From contig OX463864.1 in the NCBI GenBank assembly GCA_949825065.1, forward strand, positions 15,265,327 through 15,329,326: 64,000 nucleotides of DNA, in the 5' to 3' direction. The position numbers and the translations under genes are program-made. The notes under the pieces are model-generated. The model ran no database searches. It was not told the DNA's origin and worked only from the letters and a program-made list of their open reading frames with translations. Below are positions 55,130 to 64,000 of the stretch, in pieces. The stretch is from Odontocerum albicorne. Taxonomy: Eukaryota > Arthropoda > Insecta > Trichoptera > Odontoceridae. Numbering within the stretch: the first letter of the stretch is position 1; each line of letters starts with the position of its first letter.

Positions 55130-55460
55130 AATCTATGTCAATAAGATACTCGTTAAGACTAACCTCGTCAACAAAGATATTATCAAGATTTATTATTTAT
55201 TGGGTGTATCTAGTGTTACAAAGAAGTAAGAACCTTTATTATTTGGTAACAGATTAAATATTTATCAAGATTGATTTCTTATCGGATTACAAATTGTCTA
55301 GCATTACTATGAATTTATTATTACTGGGTAACAAAATTATCCAACGTTACAAATAAATAATATTTGTCGCTTATTGGGTAACCAATTATTTATCATTAAA
55401 AAGAAGTAAGACTCGTTACTTATTGAATAATGACAAATTATCTAGCGCTATGTTAACTAA
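55130..55460. repeat. Diverged ~58-bp tandem repeat
   Basis: Loose repeats of ACAAAGAAGTAAGAACCTTT, ATTATTTGGTAACAGATTA and TATCTAGCGTTA-like blocks, 4-5 copies with much divergence. Confidence 0.6.
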
Positions 55461-55854
55461 ATAAGGATTATATAATGTTTATATAAAAAAAATATCAATA
55501 TTATATTTTTTGAGATTATAAGGCATTTTGATCAAACAAAATTTGAGTGGGAAACAAGAGAGACTATGAACCAAAGGAAAGTGCCTGACATACATTTGAA
55601 CTGTGAACCGAATTTATTTAAGTATACCATTTTACCATATAAACGATATTTACTGGAACTATGTATCATAAGTGAATTTAATTGATGTATTAAATATGTT
55701 AGAGTAGTGATTTCTGTCGATAAACTGATGTATCAGTATTAAATTACCTGTGATATCACGGAGTTTCCATCAAGATTCCTCTCTGCACTTAAACATACTG
55801 TCTCAACAGTTTAAGTGTATTCTCCTGTATAATGAATACCGCTTTTCTTCTTTT

Positions 55855-56275
55855 TGGTATGTTATCTTTTTATTTATGTATTTCGTTTTATTTATTTATA
55901 TTTTTTATTGCTGCAAGTAACATGGTATGTTATCTTTTTATTTTTATTTATATATTTCGTTTTATTTATTTATATTTTTTATTGCTGCAAGTAACATGGT
56001 ATGTTATCTTTTTATTTTTATTTATATATTTCGTTTTATTTATTTATGTTTTTTATTGCTGCAAGTCACATGGTATGTTATCTTTTTATTTATGTATATA
56101 TCTTGTCTTATTTATTTATATTTTTTATTGCTGCAAGTAACATGGTCTGTTATCTTTTTATTTATGTATATATTTTGTCTTATTTATTTATATTTTTTAT
56201 TGCTGCAAGTAACATGGTCTGTTATCTTTTTATTTATGTATTTTGTCTTATTTATTTATATTTTTTATTGCGCAC
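55855..56275. repeat. 74-bp minisatellite, ~6 copies
   Basis: Units read GGTATGTTATCTTTTTATTT, a T/A-rich stretch, and TTTTTATTGCTGCAAGTAAC. Period 74 bp in the first copies, varying by a few bases later. All three plus frames are open and encode hydrophobic FYLFIFFIAASNMVCYL-type peptides, an artefact of T-rich sequence. Confidence 0.9.
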
Positions 56276-56299
56276 TGAGTAATTTATTAATTTAACCTT

Positions 56300-56385
56300 T
56301 GAGGTGCATGACTGCGCGGTAACGCACTGGACTTCCGTGTGGAAGGTTGCCGGTTCGAACCCCGTGTTGTGCCTCTCCCCTCGAA
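56300..56385 (+). repeat. tRNA-like SINE head (tRNA-Gly-like)
   Basis: GAGGTGC and GTGCCTC ends pair across 7 bp (two wobbles), with D-arm-like TGCGCGGTAACGCA and B box GCCGGTTCGAACCCC. The anticodon arm does not pair, so a SINE head or pseudo-tRNA is more likely than a working gene. A T run follows at 56399. Confidence 0.5.
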
Positions 56386-56474
56386 TGATACAGGCATTTT
56401 TTTTTTCAGTCTAGTATTCGGGGATATAGAGATACCTATGACTTCAGTAATATCAATACTTCTTTAAAAAGAAA

Positions 56475-56585
56475 ACATGCTGGTGCGCTCTGATCGTCTC
56501 ACTTTGGTGTGCCATCGGATCCAGTACAGTGGTGTGGTCGGTGAATTTGCTGGTGTGCAATGGCAAATCTTGAAAAAAATGTATG
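56475..56585. repeat. Dispersed repeat E, copy 2
   Basis: Matches 25020-25205: GCTGGTGCGCTCTGATCGTC, TTGGTGTGCCATCGGATCCA and GTACAGTGGTGTGGTCG. Confidence 0.5.
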
Positions 56586-56692
56586 TAAATATGTCGAGGT
56601 GATAGTCAATTGATGGCCTAAAAACCAGACTGGTACAAGCGACAAAAAGATGAAAGGGAGAAAATATTTTTGAGGATTATTATTATAAAATT

Positions 56693-57180
56693 CTTCTTCT
56701 CAGTGTCATGTCAGTTCCCTCCAACGTTGAATATCACTTGTCCCCAGCAGCCCGAAAAAGATCTCCAACGCCCCCTTATGCCAGTCCAATCACGTATATT
56801 GCGGAGCCAGGAGATTTGTCTCCTGCCAACACCTCTTCGGCCTTCTATTTTGCCTTGGATGATCAGGTGCAGTAATTTGTACTTTGCTCCTCTAAGTACA
56901 TGACCCAAGTAGGACACCTTTCGGATTTTAATATTAGTCAGCAACTCTCGATCAACTTTGACTCTGAAGAATCCTCGTGTTGCTGACCATATCCGTCCAG
57001 GGTATCTGTAGCACTCTCCGGTGCATCCACATTTCGAATGCTTCCAGTCGGTTCATACTACCAACTTTGAGGGTCCATGATTCTACTCCATGCAATAACA
57101 TTGACCAAACGTAGCATTTGACTAACCGTTGTCGAAGTTTCAAGTTTAGATTATCATCGCAGAATACGCTTCTCACTTTA
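56693..57180 (-). mobile_element. RTE-type LINE (family B), 3' fragment with 12-bp target duplication
   Basis: TATTATAAAATT at 56681-56692 and 57181-57192 is a target-site duplication. Minus-strand frames read NLKLRQRLVKCYVWSMLLHG, NRLEAFEMWMHRRVLQIPW, then (shifted) RKVSYLGHVLRGAKYKLLHL and GRRGVGRRQISWLRNI, the C-terminal part of an RTE-type pol. One frameshift near 56950 breaks it. 5'-truncated to 488 bp. Confidence 0.85.
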
Positions 57181-57394
57181 TATTATAAAATTACTAAAAT
57201 AAATCGCAACATACTCCTTACATAATAAAATACTTCTGATATAGAAAGTGTTAAATACAATAATTATTTATCGACAAGCAAGTATCTTTGTAGCATGCTA
57301 CATGTTGATTGTTGTTGCCGGGACGCATGCGTCACCTTTCGACATGTTTCAGCGTGTCAAACAATGTCGCCGCTATCCGAAAGTCAGCGGGGAT

Positions 57395-57700
57395 CGGTTT
57401 CGACATGGAGTGGAATATTGTTAAAACTACCTTGTTTATTAAAGATTATCACAATTCACCGGAGTTATGGAATAATAAAATTAGTGATTATAAAGACAAC
57501 AGGATAAAAATGGATAAACTGAAGCAGTTAGCGAGTAAATATGATTGCACTGTAAAAAAAATCAAGATTTTGCATTCAGATTTTCATCATTCTGACCTTG
57601 ACTACCAACATATAATTCTCTTCTCCAACACCGTGGCTTTTTTTTTTTCTACGATTCCAAACTATTACCAAATATGCAGCCGCCGCGATTGTTTGTAAAG
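57395..57700 (+). pseudogene. MADF-domain-like fragment
   Basis: An open frame (57309-57698) contains EWNIVKTTLFIKDYHNSPEL, WNNKISDYKDNRIKMDKLK and QLASKYDCTVKKI, the first helices of a MADF domain (a Myb/SANT-like DNA-binding fold). The frame then runs into T-rich sequence without the rest of the domain. The flanks hold near-repeats (GTTGCCTCAATGGAATTG at 57720; GTTGCCTCAGTGGAATTG at 57887) and several CGCATGCG-type sites. It may be a transposon-carried MADF gene (as in PIF/Harbinger elements) or a degraded host paralogue; undecided. Confidence 0.55.
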
Positions 57701-57904
57701 ACGATGTACCAAACTGATGTTGCCTCAATGGAATTGTTTAAAACGCATGCTACACGTATTGACGACAAAGCGCATGCGACTCGGGGAGTCGAAATCCGCA
57801 TGCGACATTGTTAAAATTTGTGGCACATAGTCGCACACCTAGGAACAGGCAACACTAGGAAACATGCCTCATGTCGTTCAGTGTTGCCTCAGTGGAATTG
57901 CGCC

Positions 57905-58150
57905 TTAAGATATCTCTCTTGAGATGATTTGGTCATGTAGAACGATTGAAGAAACTAAACAAATATACTGTGGAAGGTGTGTTAGAAAAAGATCAAGGAA
58001 AGTATAATTGGATCAAGTGAATGATATTTTGAAAGAATGAAATGTAAAGCATCAGAGAAATCGTAGGAGTTGTATGAGAAGGTGTATGGATGTAGAAGCA
58101 AAAGATGCGTTTCATGGTACAAAGTCTGGCGCTCTCTCTGCACTATATTT
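57905..58150 (+). mobile_element. LINE family A 3' fragment
   Basis: Sense tail: TTGGTCATGTAGAACGATTG, TTGGATCAAGTGAATGATAT, ATGGATGTAGAAGCAAAAGA and AGTCTGGCGCTCTCTCTGC. Confidence 0.7.
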
Positions 58151-58224
58151 ACGACTCAGTCATAATTATGAAACAGCTGGTTGATTAAAAGAAGTTACAT
58201 GAAAGCAATAAATCTGCCAGATGT

Positions 58225-58300
58225 ATTTATGAAAGTCATAAGTCATAATACACTAGATGTTGCATAAAAAGTCATAATACACTAGATGTTGCATCTTCAT
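58225..58300. repeat. ~33-bp direct duplication
   Basis: AAGTCATAATACACTAGATG plus TTGCAT occurs twice. Confidence 0.75.
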
Positions 58301-58324
58301 GTGCGGTAGTATTGCTAACACGTA

Positions 58325-58430
58325 CAATTAGGAATGAATTCCATGTGTATGAATGTGGAGGAGGTTGTGTGGATAGAAAAGTTAGGAAATCAGTTCTGCC
58401 TACCCCGCAAGGGACACGGGTGTGATATTT
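58325..58430 (+). mobile_element. LINE family A terminal scrap
   Basis: GAATGTGGAGGAGGTTGTGT, AAATCAGTTCTGCCTACCCC and GCAAGGGACACGGGTGTGAT match the family 3' end. Confidence 0.6.
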
Positions 58431-58484
58431 ATTTTTCGCAATAAAATGTACAAATTACTCCCCTGCCTAACTAGGTGTATTGTA

Positions 58485-58685
58485 TTACACCGTTGGGCAT
58501 TCACCTCCATAATCTAGTTGCTAAGACGCCTGTCTCCCAACCGGGTGGTTGCGGGTTGAAATCCTGCTGGAACCCAGATTTTAAAAAGGATTCCTTTGTG
58601 GTTTTTTCTTAAGTCCTCTAACATCTTTCTGGTTGGTTGGAAGAGATTGCCACATGGCAATAAGCCCACCAAGTTGTACGGTATA
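58485..58685 (+). mobile_element. SINE family 1, split copy, head and body
   Basis: tRNA-like head (AATCTAGTTGCTAAGACGCC and GCGGGTTGAAATCCTGCTGG), then AAAAAGGATTCC, CTGGTTGGTTGGAAGAGATT, GCCACATGGCAATAAGCCCA. Interrupted by a mariner at 58686; the end resumes at about 59510 (CAAGGAAAGTGTAATACAAT). Confidence 0.75.
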
Positions 58686-59507
58686 ACACATCGATCGATA
58701 AGTCCCTGGACTAACCAACAGATGGAGCCTCTAATAACAAATCCATACCATTCTCAGTTAGTACCAACCTTTAGAAGTTACGTTCAAACTTTCATGACAT
58801 TCCGACATCGAGTTACAGTGGCTTTAGTGACGCTACTTTTGCTATTTTCAAAACAATGGAAAAAAACGAATTTCGTGTGTTGATAAAACATTGCTTTTTA
58901 ATGAGAAAAATACCGTTCAAACTCGGCGATGGCTTGAAAAGTGTTATCCGAGCTCTGCTCCATCGAAAACAACCATTTGTCGGTGGTATGCTGATTTCAA
59001 ACGCGGTCGTACAGATAAAAATGATGCTGAACGCTCTGGTCGTCCAAATGAGGCTGTTACACCAGAAAACAAAAAAAATCGTGATGGAAAATCACAAAGT
59101 AAAATTGTGTGAGATAGCTGACATCCTAAAGATATCATTTGGTAGTGTTTACACTATTTTGCATGAACATTTGGTCATGAAAAAGCTTTTTTCGAAATGG
59201 ATGCCGCGTTTGCTCACAATGGAACAGATCAACAATGCATCGATGATTCAGAGCGCTGTTTACGCGAAATAAACAGGAGTTTTTGCGTCGGTATGTGACA
59301 ATGGATGAAACTTGAAAAAAAAAACGGCCCCATATGAAGAACGCCTATTTTGAAACCAAAGATAAATCGTTCTACACGGCTGGCATAGAACAATTAGGAA
59401 AGTGTTAGAATGTATCGCTCTTGAAGGAGACTAAGTTGATGAATAAAGAAGAATTTTGGCAAACAAATGTTTTAGTAGTTAGTCCAGGGAATTATTGATC
59501 GATGTGT
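58686..59507 (+). mobile_element. mariner, internal deletion derivative, 30-bp inverted ends
   Basis: An 822-bp element between TA pairs (58684-58685 and 59508-59509). The 30-bp ends (58686-58715 and 59478-59507) start ACACATCGATCGATAAGTCC and match inverted with three differences. The N-terminal transposase half is clear across shifted frames: MEKNEFRVLIKHCFLM, APSKTTICRWYADFKRGRTD, KNDAERSGRPNEAVTPEN, VKLCEIADILKISFGSVYTI. After MDET (the first catalytic Asp region) the sequence jumps to the C-terminal end (KDKSFYTAGIEQL), so about 450 bp of catalytic core is missing. Confidence 0.9.
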
Positions 59508-59545
59508 TACAAGGAAAGTGTAATACAATACAAAAGAAGAATGTT

Positions 59546-60467
59546 TTTATGTTATTCAAAATTTCTTCAACTAACGTTTATATCTCTAACTAGTTTATAT
59601 CTCATGATCTGCCCATTACGGTATGACCAATATTGTCTTGAACAATATGAAGGCTATATTGGACTCTTCCACGTCTGAAGACAATTATCGACTATTTAGC
59701 GCCTGCATGTCTATTTTACTATATTAAAAATACCAAGAGTGAAGACTTCTCAGTTTTGTGAACAGATACATTAGGAAAATGATGGATGTACGACCACATG
59801 ACAAATGAGATAGGTCATCTTTAGACCCAGTAGCATCCTATTATCACCACAATAAGGATGAGTTGTTGGAGGTAGTGTCATGTATTGAGGAAGCCGCCTG
59901 GTATTTTATCAAGGGCTAAGCTGTTATCATTTACAAGGGACTCGCAAGAATTTGATACTCATTGCATCAATGTTATGATTCACAGACCTGGATTTTTGTG
60001 TTCCTATTGAAATATATAGGGTCATAGGCTATCTATAAGAAGCTGCAGCACCATTCCAGCGGCCCAAAAGTCAACCTCATCTGCACGTGGTGTACCTGCT
60101 AGTGAACAAGTATAGGCGGTATATCCATTGGTATAAATCAAGATTTTTCCACACATAAAGAGAATGAAATATGTTAACTCCTTCCTGGGCACCTCAAGCT
60201 TTGTGGATGGCGTGGTCTTAGTTCTGTACCACCGTAGAATTGCAACCTAAGTTGGATTGAAAGTGTGATGGTCCAACTTAATTATATGCAGCAAGTATAA
60301 CAAAAATAGATTGTTCGAATGGGACTAAATTGTTATTGGAGGTAAAATACCCTCCCGTTCGGATCTCAAGGGTGCCTATCCGAGAGAAAATTCACTGTTG
60401 GCCATGCAATATCACGTGATATAAGGCGTACAATAGTAATATTAACTCATTAATGAAGTTATCTTAG
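59546..60467. other. Intergenic, nothing recognised
   Basis: No coding domain, repeat family or element end was recognised. Confidence 0.4.
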
Positions 60468-60475
60468 GTTTAAGG

Positions 60476-62068
60476 CAGGGGCGCTCAGACTTGAACCATC
60501 GGCGATCTACCATAAATGCATTAGGCGGCAAGCAATCGACGTAAAAATAAAATACAAAGTTTATAAATGGTAAGTATTTATTAATTGCAAAGATGATCAC
60601 ATATAAATAAGTATTATCATTGAAATAATAAGTGTTCTGTAACTAACGTTCTTTTGATGTCGATGCATGGCACTGCACTGCATGTCCTCTGCATACTTCT
60701 CATAGGATGGCACGTAATTTCTAAGTGCCAAACGCAAGCATGAATTAAGATGTTCGTCACTGAGCCGATTACCATATTTTCATTTCGCAGACTCGCACAA
60801 ATAAGTTGACCCAAACAATCTTGTTAACTGACAGGCAATTTGTTTCAAACATGGATATTTTTCTTCAGATAAACGAGCACAAAATTTGTTATCTGTTGCC
60901 TGGATTATTTTTTATATATGGACACGCCTGACAGCGAGAAGTTTGCGCGCGGCCTCTTTCTGACATCACTGCTTTCGACGCCCTTGATGTTTGTGTCTCG
61001 GAAGGTTGAGACGCGTTTGGTAACTGGACGAGATATGGTAGAGCTATCTCAACCCAAATAACATCTATTAAATGTTAAATTATCTATCAGATAGATGATA
61101 ATTTAATGTATATTAACAAATATTAGGTTAAAATAATTGTTAAAAAATATCTTCTCCCTGGCTCCATCCCAACTCATTGTCTGCGAAGACTGTTGGGGTC
61201 AGCTCTCCTCGTCCTCAGGTTGTATGCTCTTCTGTCCCGGACTACGTCCCCCAGGCCGTGCCTCTGCATCAGGTTATCTTTTTACACCACCCATGAATTC
61301 TCTGGTCTTCCTCTGGTTGTTATTCGAGGAAGATCCATGGAGATTGCCTGGTTCACAATGTGATCGGGTGCTCTGCGTCCAACGTGCCCATACCATCTCA
61401 ATCGCCTCTCCTCCATCTTGCTGTTGATGTCTGTTACACCCAGGCTTCCACGAATGCGTGAGCTTTTTATTTTGTCTCTTAGGGACACACCAGCTGACCA
61501 TCTTACGAGTAGCATGCGCATTTCAGCAGTTTCTAGTTGCCTAGAGTAAGAGTTATACATCGTCCAGCATTCGGAGCCATAGGGGAGTGCGGGTCTGACA
61601 ATCGTTTGGTATACTTTTCCTTTTAACTTTACTGGCATTTTCGGATCACATAGAACTCCCATCATTGATCTAAACTTCATCCATCCCACACTAATTCTAT
61701 GTGTTACATCTGCTGCACATACTCCATCGCTATGGATGAGTGACCCAAGATACTTAAAGGAGTCACAATTTCGTAATGTTTCTCCATCCATTTGCATTAC
61801 GGGAGTGACAGCATTTGTGTTCTCGAATGGTAGGTACAGATACTCTGTTTTCTTTCTGCTCAATCCATTGTCCTACAAGATTCTTCTCCACCTTTCCAGG
61901 CTATTTTGCAGGTCTTCATGTTTTTCACTTATTAATACGATATCGTCTGCTAATTGTTAAAAAATATGTAGTTTAATTTTTATAAATTGAATGTCAGAAA
62001 CTTCAAAAATATAATATGAAATTGATCGACTTAAAAATCTCTCGCGATCGACCGTTTGAGTACCCCTG
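60476..62068 (-). mobile_element. hAT transposon relic with 8-bp target duplication, interrupted by an RTE
   Basis: GTTTAAGG at 60468-60475 and 62069-62076 flanks termini CAGGGGCGCTCAGACTTGAA and GAGTACCCCTG (inverted). The minus strand at 60590-60860 reads, in shifted frames, YPCLKQIACQLTRLFGSTYL, NRLSDEHLNSCLRLALRNYV and PSYEKYAEDMQCSAMHRHQK, the C-terminal dimerisation region of a Charlie/Buster-like hAT transposase. A family C RTE copy sits inside at 61151-61950. The remaining hAT sequence is about 780 bp, so most of the gene is deleted. Confidence 0.85.
61151..61950 (-). mobile_element. RTE-type LINE (family C), 5'-truncated, 17-bp target duplication
   Basis: TAATTGTTAAAAAATAT at 61134-61150 and again at 61951-61967 is an exact 17-bp duplication. 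The element is a minus-strand copy of 28525-29879 from the catalytic LFADDIV region to GAGCCAGGGAG. It reads [40 protein letters not shown] and [18 protein letters not shown], with a frameshift near 61870. The exact duplication implies a fairly recent insertion. Confidence 0.9.
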
Positions 62069-62289
62069 GTTTAAGGGAATTGGACAAGAATATAATACTT
62101 CAGAAAGAGAGAAATCAAAATTCAGTACAAATTATATCAAAAAGAACAAATGAAAACAGCAATCAAATAAACTTGAAAACATCAAAATTTGAACACATGA
62201 TCAAAATTGAAATACAAATAAAATGTATGGCACAAGAAATTATAATTGTGCTTTTTTTCTAAAAGTGCTTTAAATTGTTCAAAACTCCA

Positions 62290-62800
62290 AAGAGGATTGA
62301 CCGAACACAGATTTCTACGATGTCTTATTTTAAATCACTATAGTCTGGTACGATAAACAACGGGTATTTGTTCATATTTTTGTAGATTAAAAATAAACTA
62401 CGAACTTTTTGAGCCTCTTCAGTCTATCCAAGAACTCCTCACCAGCATAGAGATAATCAACATTCCCATAGTCAATTAAGGACAATATAAGACTGGGATA
62501 CAAAGATTCTGCTTTGGATAGGGAGGAAATTTGCAGAGATTTTACAGCTTAACATGGAGCTATGATTGTGCTAACTTATAAGTTCATCGACAAGGATGAC
62601 CAGATCCTTAACATATCGAGAATACGGAATCATACTGCCATCAATTTGCATAGATGGAAGATTAGATTTGATTTATCAGTCCTCGAAAGCAGACAACAAC
62701 CCCTTATAATAAGAAAATTTTGATACGTTAAGAGAAATGCCGGACCTCGTCTTTGATTTACTGAAGATCGGGTTAGCAATGACGATTCTTCCCTCAATCT
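62290..62800 (-). mobile_element. Jockey/CR1-like LINE relic, C-terminal part
   Basis: Broken minus-strand frames contain YPSLILSLIDYGNVDYLYAG, EEFLDRLKRF and KSNLIFHLCKL-type text. This resembles the LI.P..DYG.V.Y......L..L.R.QN region downstream of the reverse transcriptase in Jockey/CR1 elements. Strongly decayed. Confidence 0.5.
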
Positions 62801-63389
62801 CGTGATGTTTGCTGCTTTGATAGTATGATGTTTATTATTTTTTCTTTTGTTCCACCACTTTTGTTTTGTTTAATTTCTGATGTTTCGGTCTCTACAGAGG
62901 AACTTTTTCTTACGTGGCCAGCTAATGATGGAATAAGTTGCCATCACCCTAGAAGAAAGAAAAGAATGCTCGCTCCTTTCGGAATGCTCTTAAGACACCT
63001 TTCGAGTGATTTACAAATTGAAGATTGCTAGTTCATTCTGTTTTTTCCCTTTCTCTTTTTTCTGCTGCTTTGTGTCTTCTGTTGTATTGCCTTCTAATTT
63101 ATTTCTTTTTTTTGTCTAAATTTGGTGGTATTTCTGGATTGTGAGGTAATATTATGAGACCATTTATTTATATATTAATTTTTAATGGCCACGACCTTTA
63201 AAAAAAACAATTACAAAAAGAAACAGCCTTCAAGTAAATCTCTAAACACATATAATAACAATGAAAATCAACAACAAAATTGAAAGACATCAAAACAATA
63301 AAATATTGAAAAACATTTTTGTAAAATATAGTATATACAAAATCCAAAAAAATAAATATCACAATTGTACTATTTAATTAAAAATCATG
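62801..63389. other. Intergenic, nothing recognised
   Basis: AT-rich; a 68-codon plus frame at 62825 has no recognisable domain. Confidence 0.35.
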
Positions 63390-63850
63390 CAAGGGTAGGC
63401 AGATAGGACAGAGAACGCTACTTTCTTATCTCAACACATCCTTAGCCTCTTCTATATCCATACACCTCTTACAGCTCATGATTTCGTTACTCTTCCTTCT
63501 TTCAAAATATCATTCATTTAATCCAACCATACTTTACTTGGTCTTTCTCTACCACATTTTCGACACACATTTGCTCTGTATCTTTGTTTTGTTAGTCTTT
63601 CTTCATTAATTCGTTCTGCATGTCTAAACCATCTCAGAATACTCTTCTTCATCTCACTCAACACTTAGCCTTAAGTTCAAATTCATCTCGAATTCTCTCA
63701 TACATTGTTGCCCCATGTAGTCTTCTAAGTGCATGCATTTCTACAGCATTTATTTGGTTCTTTTCTGTCTTTTTCCACGTTCACGTTTTACTCCCATATA
63801 TCACAAGTGATACTGGGATACTATAGTGGACTCTCTTAGCAGATTTTTAT
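63390..63850 (-). mobile_element. LINE family A C-terminal remnant
   Basis: Antisense: AGGGTAGGCAGATAGGACAG, TATCATTCATTTAATCCAAC, TTAATTCGTTCTGCATGTCT, AAACCATCTCAGAATACTCT and ACTCTCTTAGCAGATTTTTA. Same layout as 7725-8240. Confidence 0.7.
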
Positions 63851-63861
63851 TCCTAAAATAT

Positions 63862-64000
63862 GGAATGAAGTGATTAGGGATGAATGTGAACCTAAAGCTG
63901 ATGTATAGAATGAAGTGATTAGGGATGAATGTGAACTTAATGCTGATGTATAGAATGAAGTGATTAGGGATGAATGTGAACTTAATGCTGATGTATAGAA
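63862..64000 (+). repeat. 45-bp tandem repeat from LINE family A, runs off the window
   Basis: AATGAAGTGATTAGGGATGA, ATGTGAACTTAATGCTGATG and TATAG is repeated three times up to the last base. The unit encodes NEVIRDECELNADV, the family A segment, in the opposite orientation to the adjacent copy. 45 bp is a multiple of three but each unit ends in TAG. Confidence 0.85.

Noticed and set aside
55832..56295. Candidate multi-pass membrane proteins
   Set aside because: Hydrophobic repeats come from a T-rich 74-bp tandem array open in all three frames.
56300..56385. Functional tRNA-Gly gene
   Set aside because: Acceptor and D arms are plausible but the anticodon stem does not pair; kept only as a tRNA-like SINE head. 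tRNAscan-SE would be decisive.
57309..57397. Extension of the MADF-like frame to an upstream ATG
   Set aside because: The peptide before EWNIVKTT shows no conserved feature and the upstream DNA is repeat-like; the real start cannot be set.

Overview
This is AT-rich nuclear DNA from an animal, almost certainly an insect. The grounds are spliced genes with GT-AG introns, a histamine-type chloride channel of the arthropod class, and a dense mix of insect-type transposons (mariner, hAT, TTAA-site elements, Penelope-like, RTE-like LINEs, tRNA-derived SINEs). The order of insect cannot be settled from the sequence. Nothing bacterial is present.

Three protein-coding genes look real. (1) A ligand-gated anion channel on the + strand, best read as a histamine-gated chloride channel (HisCl1/ort family), runs from 12358 to 32415 in eight coding exons. 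They join in frame to give 417 residues with signal peptide, both disulfide pairs, M1-M4 and the PAR anion-selectivity motif. (2) A ubiquitin C-terminal hydrolase of the UCHL5/UCH37 type lies on the - strand at 45111-46082, without introns. (3) A seven-finger C2H2 protein resembling MEP-1 (a chromatin-repressor cofactor) lies on the + strand at 49807-52902; its coding region is a single exon, preceded by a probable non-coding first exon ending at 47932.

Layout: 1-12.3 kb is repeats only (Penelope-like fragments, LINE family A, SINEs, minisatellites). 12.3-32.4 kb is the channel gene; its introns carry mariner, IS630-like, hAT, RTE and TTAA-type elements and several minisatellites, three of them just upstream of splice acceptors. 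33-45 kb is a transposon field: a Jockey/CR1-like LINE end, a solo LTR inside a LINE, a hAT element with 8-bp target duplications, a Harbinger-type MITE, a 1-kb fold-back element and a mariner relic. 45-53.8 kb holds UCHL5 and the MEP-1-like gene, divergently arranged, with LINE debris between them and an RTE fragment abutting the 3' end of the MEP-1-like gene. 54-64 kb is again repeats, including nested insertions whose order can be read from target-site duplications.

The most unusual signals are: a 43-bp minisatellite that repeatedly copies the splice acceptor of channel exon 4; two RTE insertions apparently made into the same target; an 859-bp solo LTR with a perfect 5-bp duplication and an internal 190-bp duplication; Penelope-like ends with a possible degenerate hammerhead core; and a 58-nt near-perfect palindrome. 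The individual protein and transposon families are known types; I found no convincing new multi-gene system.
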